From: a virus
Direction: 5' to 3' (one strand)
Virus record (IMG/VR): IMGVR_UViG_3300043411_000430
Span: 1-39,321 of that record
DNA: 39,321 nucleotides
The position numbers and the translations under genes were made by a program. This document shows, in pieces, positions 15,624 through 24,003 of this stretch. Position 1 is the stretch's first letter. Each line of letters begins with the position of its first letter. Below the pieces are notes generated by a model. It did no database searches. It was given only the letters and a program-made list of their open reading frames with translations, and was not told the origin of the DNA.

Positions 15624-17668
15624 TACGGCTGCACCTTCACTGTTGGCATAATTGCTACAACACAAGCCGGGAAAACCGAGTCGCTCTCAAACCGCATCTG
15701 CCCGTCCCTTCCTGACCCACCCGGCCATACAATAGTATCCGTGTCCCCGCTGAATAACGGGGTAGCTTCATCATACACTTGTCCTTGCTCAAAGTCATGC
15801 TCGGTCAAGCTTGTTGAACTAGGTTCACCATATTTTAATCCAAGGGTGTTGAGTAGGCGAATAACAAAACTCGATATCCGCTTTTCCTTCCCCTGCGCCG
15901 TGTCGTATTGGTTGGTTGAGTTCTCGAAACGCTGAGTCACTATTTTCCAAGTATAAGCTAGCCCAATTTGGATAACGCTACCGGTGCGGGAGTTCGCAAG
16001 GGTGATCTCTCCACTCGTTACTGTCAGGTCCGGGTGCGACCTTCCATCAACCATCACTTTGACAGTCTGCCCCTCAAGATGGCTCAATCCTGTCACCGTA
16101 GCCGTTGCCACTCCATCATAGGTATAACGACTATCAACACAACCAGAATCCTCTACATCCTGATCGTCCTCATAATACTGCCGCATATATTCGATATACC
16201 GCTTCGTGCCGCCGTTGATCCTGCGGCGCACAATAAGCCACAACTCATCACGGCTTCCATCAGGGGCAGCTATGCAGGAGATAGCTTCAACCACAGCATT
16301 AGTACCGTCTGCATCAGATACACCACCAATAATATGACGGTGCCATGCATAAACATCCTGATCCGGGTAATGAGTCATACCAACCAATATGCCATCGCCA
16401 CGAACGCACCAGATCACATTCACTGGTTCTTGTTGGTAAGCCATTGAGGTTATCTGTGTGCGGGTAATATGCTCAGAGGCTAACGTCAGGTCTTTAGGAC
16501 TAAGGCTATCCTTCTCAAAAGAATAGACAATATCGAACAGTCTGCGGCGTGCTGTTTGGCAGAACGTCGTGCCATCAACGGTACGGACGGGCTGGATATA
16601 GGCACTGCCAGTACCAGAGAACAAGGAAGCTGTAGCATTACTCGGCGTAATAGCGTCACCTAATGAGTTACTTCTTACGACAAATTCCTCTTTAACTGTC
16701 ATGACCAGCAACCCACGCAAGTCAGAAGCCATACCTACAATCGGGTTGACTTGTCCAGATGGCACGCTGCCTGTGATAGCGTTGTCGTCTGCTACAGTCC
16801 CGGCTGCGTTGGTTGGCTGGAAAATAACGGCGGTACTAGAATAACCTGCTGTCTTGGTAAGGTCATAGCGGTCTGGGTTGGCAGTCGATCCAGCGTAAGC
16901 CAACCTATCTTGGAAGAACGTAATAGCTCGTGGATAGCCTGTCGTCGCGCTATACACACCTAGCCGCCAATTAACCGTCGCTGTACCAGCAGAAGCATTA
17001 GCACCACGTATCAAGGCAGTCACCACAGTCGCGCTGGTATAGGCTGTAATCTCAAGCCATGTCCAGTTGTTAGCCCCATCCTTCCAACGTATCAGGCGAC
17101 CTACATCAGTTGAAGCGAATAGGCTGGCTGAGGCTGTAACCGTAACAGAGCCGCTTGTACCAGACAGGGTAAGCGTTGTGGCCGTTGCGTTAATATCCAG
17201 ATAAGGCCCATCCTCGAAGTCAAGCTCAGAGAGTGTCCATGAAACATCAGATACGCGGGTCAATACACGCGGCGAATAGTCCTCATGGACAAGATAAAGA
17301 ACGTCGCCTGACTGCGCGAACTGGATACGGAAAAGACCGTTAGCGTCGAACAGGTCTGCCTGCACGTATGGCGTAGCAATCTCAACGGATAAATAAGCAT
17401 GGTCTTTATAGAACCTAAAATATTGGTCGCCTACCTCGATCTGGTACGACTGGTCATCGCTAAATTCAAAGCGAATAAGGTGTGTGCGGTTTGCACTGTT
17501 CTTTACTTCTTTTACAAAAACAGTGGGACCACGACGCATTGCCGGGCCTTGCTTTAATGCAATCATGTTCTGTAAAGTCTTAGTGGAGAAGGCGCGTTTC
17601 TGTAGATCGACCGCGCCATCCAGAAGGTCGCTAAACTCGCCAGCATTAAAAGCCGTTTGTATTGGCAT
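15623..17668 (-). CDS. Tail tube nozzle protein (T7 gp12-like, tail tubular protein B)
   Basis: A 681-residue, strand-rich protein. The N-terminus N-A-G-E-F-S-D-L-L-D-G-A-V-D-L ... L-Q-N-M-I-A-L-K-Q-G-P-A-M-R-R-G-P is the signature start of podoviral nozzle proteins, followed by repeated beta domains. T7 gp12 has 794 residues. In the virion it forms the distal tail tube beneath the adaptor and carries fibre attachment. The gene follows the adaptor with a TAATG overlap and precedes the internal virion genes. Confidence 0.85.
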   Translation of the reverse strand: MPIQTAFNAGEFSDLLDGAVDLQKRAFSTKTLQNMIALKQGPAMRRGPTVFVKEVKNSANRTHLIRFEFSDDQSYQIEVGDQYFRFYKDHAYLSVEIATPYVQADLFDANGLFRIQFAQSGDVLYLVHEDYSPRVLTRVSDVSWTLSELDFEDGPYLDINATATTLTLSGTSGSVTVTASASLFASTDVGRLIRWKDGANNWTWLEITAYTSATVVTALIRGANASAGTATVNWRLGVYSATTGYPRAITFFQDRLAYAGSTANPDRYDLTKTAGYSSTAVIFQPTNAAGTVADDNAITGSVPSGQVNPIVGMASDLRGLLVMTVKEEFVVRSNSLGDAITPSNATASLFSGTGSAYIQPVRTVDGTTFCQTARRRLFDIVYSFEKDSLSPKDLTLASEHITRTQITSMAYQQEPVNVIWCVRGDGILVGMTHYPDQDVYAWHRHIIGGVSDADGTNAVVEAISCIAAPDGSRDELWLIVRRRINGGTKRYIEYMRQYYEDDQDVEDSGCVDSRYTYDGVATATVTGLSHLEGQTVKVMVDGRSHPDLTVTSGEITLANSRTGSVIQIGLAYTWKIVTQRFENSTNQYDTAQGKEKRISSFVIRLLNTLGLKYGEPSSTSLTEHDFEQGQVYDEATPLFSGDTDTIVWPGGSGRDGQMRFESDSVFPACVVAIMPTVKVQP

Positions 17669-18228
17669 TATAACCTCGATAGCAGCCAGTCGTCATTATC
17701 CAACTCAACCGGTCTGTTTTCAATCGCATTTGTAGCCATTGCACGCTGCATAACCCCCGCCATTTGTGACATTAGGTTCGCCTTCAAATTATCATCATCG
17801 GCAATCCGATCACTCGCTTCAATAGCTAATTGCTGTGATAAAAACTCAACGAACACAGGTGGGAACAAAGATGTGTCTGTGATGTTCGCTACGTACTTGA
17901 TATACAAAACACTCTCGCCATCACACAGTATCTTACGCCCCTCAACCCTGAACTCAATATCGTCTTTAACTTCAAGAAGTTGCAGGCAGTCTGTTGGCAA
18001 GGTGAAGGCATAATCAAAGCCCCATGATGGAGCGTTTGCATCGGGGGCTAGGTCGGTGCGCTTAATAGAGAAATTCCACGGGTACGTCTGCAAACACGTT
18101 TGCAAGACGCTGTTATAAATTTGGTTAAGAGTAACCGCAGGAGCAGAAGAATCTGTCTCGATATTAGAAACACGAGGTTGGCCAAGTTTGATTAAAGCGC
18201 GGTTTGCTATCTCTGTTTTACTTGCCAT
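17668..18228 (-). CDS. Tail tube adaptor (T7 gp11-like, tail tubular protein A)
   Basis: A 186-residue protein beginning K-T-E-I-A-N-R-A-L-I-K-L-G, the usual start of gp11-like adaptors, with Q-I-Y-N-S-V-L-Q-T-C ... Y-P-W-N-F further in. These motifs mark the ring protein joining portal to nozzle. GAGGA sits 4 bases before the ATG. It is separated from the capsid genes by a strong hairpin, as T7 separates gene 10 from gene 11, and is coupled to the nozzle gene by TAATG. Confidence 0.9.
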   Translation of the reverse strand: MASKTEIANRALIKLGQPRVSNIETDSSAPAVTLNQIYNSVLQTCLQTYPWNFSIKRTDLAPDANAPSWGFDYAFTLPTDCLQLLEVKDDIEFRVEGRKILCDGESVLYIKYVANITDTSLFPPVFVEFLSQQLAIEASDRIADDDNLKANLMSQMAGVMQRAMATNAIENRPVELDNDDWLLSRL

Positions 18229-18248
18229 ATTATCCTCTAGTCAATGAA

Positions 18249-18274
18249 GGGGTGACAGCCTAAACCGTCACCCC
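18249..18274 (-). terminator. Intercistronic hairpin after the capsid genes
   Basis: GGGGTGAC (18249-18256) pairs perfectly with GTCACCCC (18267-18274) around a 10-base loop. It lies between the 165-residue capsid-region gene and the tail adaptor gene. There is no following T run, so it is more likely a partial terminator or RNA-processing/stability element that sets capsid above tail transcript levels than a full stop. Confidence 0.5.
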
Positions 18275-18281
18275 GGATTGA

Positions 18282-18779
18282 TTATTCAGTGTATTGAACT
18301 TCAACATAGACGGTGGCTGTCGCGCCGGTGCCAGTGTCGGTTGTCAGGCCAATATACAGATCGCCATAAGCAGGGCGTGCGCTGAGGTTGGAACGCTCCC
18401 AAAGAGGTTGCAGGGCATCAGCAATCAGCGTAGCACCAGCCTCATAGGTTACGTCTGTCAGAGCAACTGCACCAGAACCCAGAGCGATAGCACTTGCAAA
18501 GCAGTCGTCGTCAACTGCGGTGTAAGTACCGTCTGCGTTCTTTTTGTAGGTGCCAATGTCAACCGTACCGGATGTCAAATCGTCGCAGGCGAAGTACACG
18601 CGGTGTACTACTGCGTCGATTGGCAAGCGGAACAGGATAACATTGTCGCCGTTGTCTGTGTTGGGGATTTCGAAAGCGTCCTTAGCGATCTTGACAACGC
18701 CGCCATGAAGGCGAGCATTAACAACATCAGGTGGGGTGCTGTCGAAGTCAGTGATGTGAGTACCTTTATAAGTCGTCAT
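18282..18779 (-). CDS. Putative capsid decoration / head-associated protein (165 aa)
   Basis: A strand-rich protein immediately after the major capsid gene (15 bases between), with AAAGGA about 9 bases before the ATG. Motifs: F-R-L-P-I-D-A-V-V-H-R-V-Y, D-L-T-S-G-T-V-D-I-G-T-Y-K, and D-L-Y-I-G-L-T-T-D-T-G-T-G. The two strands with V-D-I-G and Y-I-G-L suggest a beta-sandwich. Its position suits a head decoration or completion protein made in amounts similar to the capsid. Family not certain. Confidence 0.65.
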   Translation of the reverse strand: MTTYKGTHITDFDSTPPDVVNARLHGGVVKIAKDAFEIPNTDNGDNVILFRLPIDAVVHRVYFACDDLTSGTVDIGTYKKNADGTYTAVDDDCFASAIALGSGAVALTDVTYEAGATLIADALQPLWERSNLSARPAYGDLYIGLTTDTGTGATATVYVEVQYTE

Positions 18780-18794
18780 GATTTAGATTCCTTT

Positions 18795-19679
18795 CTACTC
18801 AGCACACTTTATCTCCACACATTTGGCTTCTTCCAAACGTGTGAAACCAAGCATCATTGACGCTTCCACATAGGCGGGATTGCCTTGCAGATCAGGGCGG
18901 TTGCGGATGTTACCAGAAATTTCTTTCCAGCTACCACGGCCCATGCCCGACGGAACCCAGACCGGCAAACGACGGTAGGAGTTAGTATCGGTCGGAATAC
19001 GGTTTGAGATGATGAAGTTCATGCCCAAGAAGCGTTGAACCTTACCATCAACCAGAACCGGGCGGTCGTTGAAGTCCGTGCTGATAACCTGTGTCAGAGC
19101 CAGTAGATCATCATGCTGCTTCGGAGATACTGCGACATGGATCGACTCCATATCGAGGTCAACGTCAGCCTCAAGCAGAACTTTCTTAGCCGCACGCAGT
19201 TTTTCCACGTTCAGACCCGTTGCAGAACCAACGCCGGTTGTAACAGCGATCTGGTTGCCTGACAGGAACGAAGTGGTCGATCCACCTGTTTCGCCCGTGT
19301 TTGCTGTACCAAAAAACGCAGCATAGAACATATCGTCTTGCTTACGGTTCATAGCAGCAACAGCAGACTGAACATAAGCGCCTTGTGGTGCGATGTTAGT
19401 TTGCAGCAGGTCGATGTCGTCAACTACACGTCCCCAGTCGTACATCGTCGGATATACCCAGCGGCCAGTGTGTTCAACGTCGATATTGACGGCAGGCTGT
19501 GCGCGGGTTGTACGCTCACGAGCTTCTGTTTCGTCAATTTGGGAGAGCATACGAAAAGCCTTACTTCCCGCAGCGGTTTGTGAAAGTGCCAGATTGGCAA
19601 CCTTCGCCATTTTTTGTTGGGACAGAAGTTCGAGGTTTGTCGAATACTCCTGCACCCGTAGTGCATCAATGTCAGCCAT
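18795..19679 (-). CDS. Major capsid protein
   Basis: A 294-residue protein located between scaffold-region and tail-adaptor genes. It begins with a helical arm (I-D-A-L-R-V-Q-E-Y-S-T), then a helical region E-A-R-E-R-T-T-R, then alternating strands and helices that fit an HK97-type capsid: R-W-V-Y-P-T-M-Y-D-W-G, a Q-D-D-M-F-Y-A-A-F-F helix (spine-like) and a C-terminal G-F-T-R-L-E-E-A-K-C-V-E-I. Expression signals are strong: GGAGG 5 bases before the ATG, a leader hairpin and its own promoter-like site, as expected for the most abundant protein. Length is at the short end for HK97-fold capsids. Confidence 0.85.
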   Translation of the reverse strand: MADIDALRVQEYSTNLELLSQQKMAKVANLALSQTAAGSKAFRMLSQIDETEARERTTRAQPAVNIDVEHTGRWVYPTMYDWGRVVDDIDLLQTNIAPQGAYVQSAVAAMNRKQDDMFYAAFFGTANTGETGGSTTSFLSGNQIAVTTGVGSATGLNVEKLRAAKKVLLEADVDLDMESIHVAVSPKQHDDLLALTQVISTDFNDRPVLVDGKVQRFLGMNFIISNRIPTDTNSYRRLPVWVPSGMGRGSWKEISGNIRNRPDLQGNPAYVEASMMLGFTRLEEAKCVEIKCAE

Positions 19680-19687
19680 TATGGCCT

Positions 19688-19720
19688 CCGTTGTTAAGGT
19701 TGAGAAACATTAAACAACGG
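19688..19720 (-). promoter_or_regulatory. Leader hairpin abutting the capsid Shine-Dalgarno site
   Basis: In the minus-strand transcript CCGTTGTT is followed 17 bases later by its complement AACAACGG; the last two G of the stem are the first two of the GGAGG ribosome site for the capsid gene. It may tune initiation or shield the 5' end from nucleases. Other small hairpins (CTCA/TGAG near 19735; CGTGA/TCACG at 19762-19774) lie in the same leader. Confidence 0.5.
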
Positions 19721-19817
19721 ATTTGCTTATCTCAGTATTGAGGGCGCATCCTACGCATTAACGTGAGCGTCACGCTTTTTTATCGGGGAAGGTACGCCCA
19801 ACTTGTCCGATGCGATG

Positions 19818-19846
19818 ATTATATCAGCTATGCAAAAGCTAATCAA
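19818..19846 (-). promoter_or_regulatory. Sigma70-like promoter for the capsid gene
   Basis: On the minus strand: TTGATT (-35, 19846-19841), 17 bases, TATAAT (-10, 19823-19818), with TG one base before the -10 (extended -10). This is the best host-type promoter I found in the window. The -35 lies in the last codons of the coiled-coil gene. Transcription would start near 19811 and give a ~130-base structured leader before the capsid ATG. Confidence 0.65.
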
Positions 19847-20312
19847 CAGGGTTGCTGAAAATGCTCTTGACAACATCTTTGGCTTTTTCGATTTTCTTGT
19901 TCAGATCATCGAGTTCGGTTTGCCTTTTCCCTAACTCTAGCTTGGTCGCAGCCAAGTCGCTCTTAGCCTGAACATGCTCTTTAAGCACAGCATCGCGCAT
20001 GGATGTAGCGCCGACAACGATCTCAGTCGCTTTGTCCTTGGCTTTCTGTTCACGATCTAGTGCGTCCTTCCTAGCCTTAGCTTTAGCCTCCGCCGCCTCT
20101 TTCTTAGTCGCTTCTAACTCAGCCTTGGCATTAGCGATGTCGGAGGCCGTTTGCTCTTTCTCTTTTTTTAGCTTTAATAGGTAGCTTTTGTTCTCGGAAA
20201 TGGTTGTGGTTACAGCGTCAAACTCCTGCATAACCTCTGCAATGCGTTGCAATGGTTCAAACATCTTTTGCAACTTATTGATGTCATTCCTCAGATTGTC
20301 TGTGTTCATCAT
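19839..20312 (-). CDS. Coiled-coil protein between scaffold and capsid (157 aa)
   Basis: Almost the entire chain (about residues 5-150) is a charged Lys/Glu/Ala coiled coil, for example A-K-A-E-L-E-A-T-K-K-E-A-A-E-A-K. It ends I-F-S-N-P-V-D. The start M-M overlaps the stop of the previous gene; GAGGGG is upstream. Its position next to the capsid gene would suit an assembly factor or a minor head protein, but the protein at 20688 is the stronger scaffold candidate. The gene end carries the -35 of the capsid promoter. Confidence 0.6.
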   Translation of the reverse strand: MMNTDNLRNDINKLQKMFEPLQRIAEVMQEFDAVTTTISENKSYLLKLKKEKEQTASDIANAKAELEATKKEAAEAKAKARKDALDREQKAKDKATEIVVGATSMRDAVLKEHVQAKSDLAATKLELGKRQTELDDLNKKIEKAKDVVKSIFSNPVD

Positions 20313-20686
20313 CCCCTCTTACTTACCAACGCATAATTCACGCTAGTTGTTTCATCACCGCCAGAATTTCTAACCCTTACATAATATGCGTTCGGGTAGA
20401 GGACGGGAAGGTAGGTAGGGAACCCCGATGTGTACGAACATGAGTTGCCCTTATGATCGTCAACCACTTTCCACGCGGCGTTGTTTGGATCGGTTAAGGC
20501 TCGGTCATCGTGAGTGCCTTCTATAATAGCAGTTGCGCCACCGAGTGTACCCCATACATCAAGAGTTTTATCTGAATGATTGGGGATCGTGATGGGAAGC
20601 CCAACATCGTCTGCCGGGACTTCTAGCCACTTACTTGTCACCGCGCCATTTAAACCACTAGCGTTATGTTGACATTCAACTGGCAT
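20309..20686 (-). CDS. Putative head surface protein (125 aa)
   Basis: A beta-rich protein with L-D-V-W-G-T-L-G-G-A-T-A-I-I-E-G-T-H-D and Y-P-N-A-Y-Y-V-R-V-R-N-S-G-G. The last motif (x-R-x-R-x-S-G-G) resembles immunoglobulin-like or head-decoration proteins of phages that average a capsid-surface position. Four residues overlap with the coiled-coil gene at its end. No enzyme motif. Called from fold impression and its place between scaffold and capsid. Confidence 0.55.
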   Translation of the reverse strand: MPVECQHNASGLNGAVTSKWLEVPADDVGLPITIPNHSDKTLDVWGTLGGATAIIEGTHDDRALTDPNNAAWKVVDDHKGNSCSYTSGFPTYLPVLYPNAYYVRVRNSGGDETTSVNYALVSKRG

Positions 20687-20687
20687 A

Positions 20688-21515
20688 TTAGCCCTCCGCG
20701 ATCATCTTGTTAAGGCGCTGCATCTTGTCGTAGTCCGGCCCAACGCCTTTGTTGTAATTGGCAAGGCGGTTAGGATCGGCACGCAGCTCAGACATTAATC
20801 CGTTGCGGTCATGCGTGGCTTGCTCTTTGGTGTAACCAAACTTACGGTCATTCCCGCCGTTGTCCTCATGGAACGTGTCCTCAGCCATCTTATCGGCAAT
20901 ATTAGCAAACAGTTTAGCCGTGATACCTACACCAAGCGTTTGTTCCAGTGCCCCAGCAAGCTGCTCTTTATCAACGCCTTCTGGCAGGAACGAACGGAAA
21001 GCGCGGCGTGCTAACTCAACACGCTCATCAAATTTAGCGCCCCACTCTTTCTTGAGTGACGCCTCTTGCAATGCGCGTTCTTGAGATAGTGCGTTCTCTG
21101 ACTCGCCAACTGTACCAGCCATGTCCTCGAAATAAGCATTGAACAGGGTGTCACGTTGGCCTTTAGTCAGACCAGCCTTATGTGCCAACTGATCCCATTG
21201 CGACATCTTAGCGTCATCAAGGCCAATGCCATCAGGGATTTTAAGGCTGTCACGGCCATACTTATCGGGAGCTTCCGGGCGACCGAGGCGATTGAATAGT
21301 GTATCCCATGCGGCTGGATCGTCTTGCTTCGGCATCTTGATAATCTGATCTGCCGGAACGCCGTGGAACTTTTCTAAGTTGCGATATGCGTCGATTGCCT
21401 TTAGCGGAGAGTCCCATCCTTTATTCTGGATAAATCCTACGGTGTCTGCGTCTGCTCCCTTAAACCAGTCACCTTGTCCTGCGTCGACGCCGGGGGCTTG
21501 CTGTTCTTCACTCAT
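20688..21515 (-). CDS. Capsid assembly scaffolding protein
   Basis: A 275-residue acidic protein of mixed helical character. The N-terminal part has G-W-D-S-P-L-K-A-I-D-A-Y-R-N-L-E-K, common in scaffold proteins of podoviruses, then G-R-P-E-A-P-D-K-Y and long helices E-K-E-W-G-A-K-F-D-E-R-V. The C-terminus is short, helical and basic-acidic mixed, the region that usually touches the capsid lattice. The gene lies between portal and capsid, overlapping the 88-residue gene by 8 bases. Scaffolds are lost or cut away before DNA fills the head. Confidence 0.8.
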   Translation of the reverse strand: MSEEQQAPGVDAGQGDWFKGADADTVGFIQNKGWDSPLKAIDAYRNLEKFHGVPADQIIKMPKQDDPAAWDTLFNRLGRPEAPDKYGRDSLKIPDGIGLDDAKMSQWDQLAHKAGLTKGQRDTLFNAYFEDMAGTVGESENALSQERALQEASLKKEWGAKFDERVELARRAFRSFLPEGVDKEQLAGALEQTLGVGITAKLFANIADKMAEDTFHEDNGGNDRKFGYTKEQATHDRNGLMSELRADPNRLANYNKGVGPDYDKMQRLNKMIAEG

Positions 21516-21774
21516 CGACGATATCCTCCTCTAGTTCTAAGACTTTGCTATAATCATAATTAAGGAAGTTCATAACCCGCATGAATACTTCCCGCCTACC
21601 TTCCATGCGTGCCATCTGCATAGCATCCGCATCGAAATTACTTCTTGTACCATTGCAAAAAACACGAAGATCGGCAAGGGCAATCTTGGACGCCTCGTGC
21701 AGTTCTCCATTATCACCGCGCATAATATGACGCCATGCCCATTCTTTACTGCGTATCAGATCACGGAATCTCAT
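21508..21774 (-). CDS. Bbp19-like conserved phage protein (88 aa)
   Basis: The central part fits a small conserved family placed between portal and scaffold in many podoviruses: A-L-A-D-L-R-V-F-C-N-G-T-R-S-N-F-D-A-D ... R-M-E-G-R-R-E-V-F-M-R. I compare it to the Bordetella phage Bbp19 group from memory. Function is unknown; the gene order suggests head assembly. It overlaps its upstream (portal) and downstream (scaffold) neighbours by 4 and 8 bases. Confidence 0.65.
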   Translation of the reverse strand: MRFRDLIRSKEWAWRHIMRGDNGELHEASKIALADLRVFCNGTRSNFDADAMQMARMEGRREVFMRVMNFLNYDYSKVLELEEDIVDE

Positions 21775-23405
21775 TGTGTCAAAGCCTCTGCTTGCGCCAA
21801 GTCCTTAACCGAGCCAGCAACAGCCGGTAATGCTTGTGCCATCATCTCAGCTTCCTGCTGTTGCTTACGACCTTCTTCCATCGCGGCCAACTGCTCCTTA
21901 GAGCGCATAATACGAATGGGGGCACCAGTCGCCCGAGCAATAAGCTTGCCATACTCTTTGAAGTCAATGATGTCAAATACGGTTGGATCGATTTGAGCTA
22001 CTGGGATAAGCGCCTGAACTGTCTTCTCGGCACCAGCAGCTTCACCTGACATGCGGTAACGAGCCATTGGAGATGTGTATTTAACGCTGTAAGCACCACC
22101 GCGCTCACGAACAGAAGCTGGCATGGGGAATGGCCCATCGTCATCGAATTGACCGGCAGCAGCCATAGCATCAAGCTCACGTTCAACCAACTTGCCACAG
22201 AACTCATTCTCAAGACGTCCCCCAATCGGTGAAAGTAAATCACCCTTCTCTTGTTGTCTTGCCAGCACTTCAGTTGCGGTCATCTCAGGCGTTTCAATCA
22301 ATATCTGAAACAAGTTGACGAGGAAAATATCGTTTATCATCCTGCGGCTTTGGTCAATCATGTCATTAGACATGTCGATCCGAGTGCCGGTCTGATATGG
22401 CTTAACAAGAGGATTACCAGCCATATCAAGCGTTCCGTAGTTCATAGCGTTAGGCTTGAGGTTGAACTTACGGATGCTGGCCTCGTTCGCTGCCAAGTTA
22501 GGTGGGTCGATGGCGAGATGACGGGCTTTAATGTCCGTCTTGCGAATCTGGTTAAGCATCTTAATCTCAGCCAGAGCGGTCATCGCTGGGCTGCGACCCA
22601 TAACCTCGTTAGGGCTTGTCATGTATCGCGCAACAATGAACGGAAACTTGCGATACCCACCCGGCTTAGCAACCAGCATCTTATCTTCAACAGAGATATG
22701 ATAGCTGCTGAACGCTTTGCCTCGTGCATCAATAGCGCCGTACACACGCTCACCATTAGGAAAAACAACATGCAAGAATTTAAACTTACGATTAGGCTCC
22801 TTATCCACGCACTTCAACATGCGCTCTGACAAGCTTGCCTCTCCAAACTTCTGCACTGCCTGCCGCGCTGTCAACTCATACTCGCGGTAGTCGCTGTCGA
22901 TTATACCGTCACTGTTCTCTTGGAAATAGTGTTCTTTGATATGGCTAGACTTATATCGCAGCCATTGACCCGGACGATCCTCGGTGATCATAACACCGCA
23001 ACCGAACGCACCCATTGAACTGAATGTCTCATTGACTTGGGGGGCGAAGTTACTGGTCGTGCCGTAACGCAGCTTGAATAGATAATTGCGAACAGACTCA
23101 TACCAAAGCATTGCCTCATGGTCTTCAAGCAACTCTTCGTCTTCCGGCTCTAACCCATGCCAAAGCTGTCCACGAGGGACAACAAGCGACTCGACAATAG
23201 AGGCAAATCGATCAAGGGCTAAGGGGGCGGTAGAGTCGTATTGATATTGCGAACGCTTTTCTCCCGGTACACGGCGAGCATTAAAGAAGTCATCTAATCT
23301 TGGGACGACATATCGCGCCACTTCTTCGCAGTGAGCATGATAGGTTGCGAGATCAGCCTTAAGCCTCTCTTGCACGTCGATAAATTCTTGCGCGATGTTC
23401 GTCAT
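21771..23405 (-). CDS. Portal protein (head-to-tail connector, T7 gp8-like)
   Basis: A 544-residue protein with the collar/portal signature of T7-like phages: an N-terminal helix E-R-L-K-A-D-L-A-T-Y-H-A-H-C-E-E-V-A-R-Y-V, then a Y-D-S-T-A-P-L-A-L-D-R-F segment, G-A-F-G-C-G-V and the D-P-P-N-L-A-A type loop near residue 300, followed by a helical wing with T-A-T-E-V. The twelve-fold ring is the DNA entry gate and the base for scaffold, terminase and tail adaptor. ATG directly follows the stop of the previous gene (TAAATG). Confidence 0.9.
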   Translation of the reverse strand: MTNIAQEFIDVQERLKADLATYHAHCEEVARYVVPRLDDFFNARRVPGEKRSQYQYDSTAPLALDRFASIVESLVVPRGQLWHGLEPEDEELLEDHEAMLWYESVRNYLFKLRYGTTSNFAPQVNETFSSMGAFGCGVMITEDRPGQWLRYKSSHIKEHYFQENSDGIIDSDYREYELTARQAVQKFGEASLSERMLKCVDKEPNRKFKFLHVVFPNGERVYGAIDARGKAFSSYHISVEDKMLVAKPGGYRKFPFIVARYMTSPNEVMGRSPAMTALAEIKMLNQIRKTDIKARHLAIDPPNLAANEASIRKFNLKPNAMNYGTLDMAGNPLVKPYQTGTRIDMSNDMIDQSRRMINDIFLVNLFQILIETPEMTATEVLARQQEKGDLLSPIGGRLENEFCGKLVERELDAMAAAGQFDDDGPFPMPASVRERGGAYSVKYTSPMARYRMSGEAAGAEKTVQALIPVAQIDPTVFDIIDFKEYGKLIARATGAPIRIMRSKEQLAAMEEGRKQQQEAEMMAQALPAVAGSVKDLAQAEALTQ

Positions 23406-23795
23406 TTAGCCTAGAGTTCCTTTGGTTGTCCCACTAGTCATAAATGACGATCTTTTATCACGCCTAATTTCTATAGCCGATGATGAGCCAGCGGTCCCTT
23501 TAGAAAGATTGTTACTTCTAATATATAGTTTATTTTTTACTTTTCTCCCGCCTGATGTCGTCACTTCATAATCTTCGGTTGTATAATTACCTTCGCCCCA
23601 CTCCCTATTCGCACGCTGGTCAATAGTTTCTTTTAATGCGCCTGGAGTTCCTAAACCTTGTTGAGTCAGTCTCCCCCTTGTTGCCTGTCTAAGAACAGGA
23701 GTATCCATCATATAGTTGCCTTTGCCATACTTTTTATCAAGGTCGGCCAGTTGCTGTTGGGTTGGAGCGCCCAGTCCTCTTGCAATTTTACCCAT
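23406..23795 (-). CDS. Hypothetical protein next to portal (129 aa)
   Basis: A basic, Gly/Lys/Arg/Thr-rich protein with little hydrophobic core. Repeated short motifs such as K-Y-G-K-G-N-Y and R-E-W-G-E-G-N-Y-T suggest an extended or nucleic-acid-interacting chain. It occupies the slot between a small coiled-coil protein and the portal. The last codon abuts the portal ATG. No family recognised; a minor virion protein is possible. Confidence 0.55.
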   Translation of the reverse strand: MGKIARGLGAPTQQQLADLDKKYGKGNYMMDTPVLRQATRGRLTQQGLGTPGALKETIDQRANREWGEGNYTTEDYEVTTSGGRKVKNKLYIRSNNLSKGTAGSSSAIEIRRDKRSSFMTSGTTKGTLG

Positions 23796-23798
23796 AAC

Positions 23799-24002
23799 TC
23801 AACCCCCTAAAAGTGAACGATTCTTATCATCGTCTGATAAAATAGTTGACGCCTTACCGCGCTGTTTCTTGCGCCGATATTCCTCGTCCATCTTGGCCTG
23901 CAACTCATCAGCCTTAGCCTTAGCCTCAGCCTCATTAGCACGACGCTCGGCATCCAGCACTGCTTGCGATGTCTTCGGTTTCTTAGGTGAAAACTTGCCC
24001 AC
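23799..24002 (-). CDS. Small basic coiled-coil phage protein (67 aa)
   Basis: The start is GTG (24002) after GGGAG. The body is a charged helix (A-E-R-R-A-N-E-A-E-A-K-A-K-A-D-E-L-Q-A-K) ending in the conserved R-G-K-A-S-T-I-L motif. I know that motif, usually R-G-R-A-S-T-I-L, from small proteins placed before the portal in many podoviruses; function is unknown. Just downstream is the 129-residue gene, and upstream the acetyltransferase. Confidence 0.65.
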   Translation of the reverse strand: MGKFSPKKPKTSQAVLDAERRANEAEAKAKADELQAKMDEEYRRKKQRGKASTILSDDDKNRSLLGG

Positions 24003-24003
24003 A

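Noticed and set aside
19762-19782. Intrinsic terminator on the plus strand (CGTGA/TCACG then six T)
   Set aside because: The stem is only 5 bp and no plus-strand gene precedes it. It is more likely part of the capsid leader structure on the minus strand.
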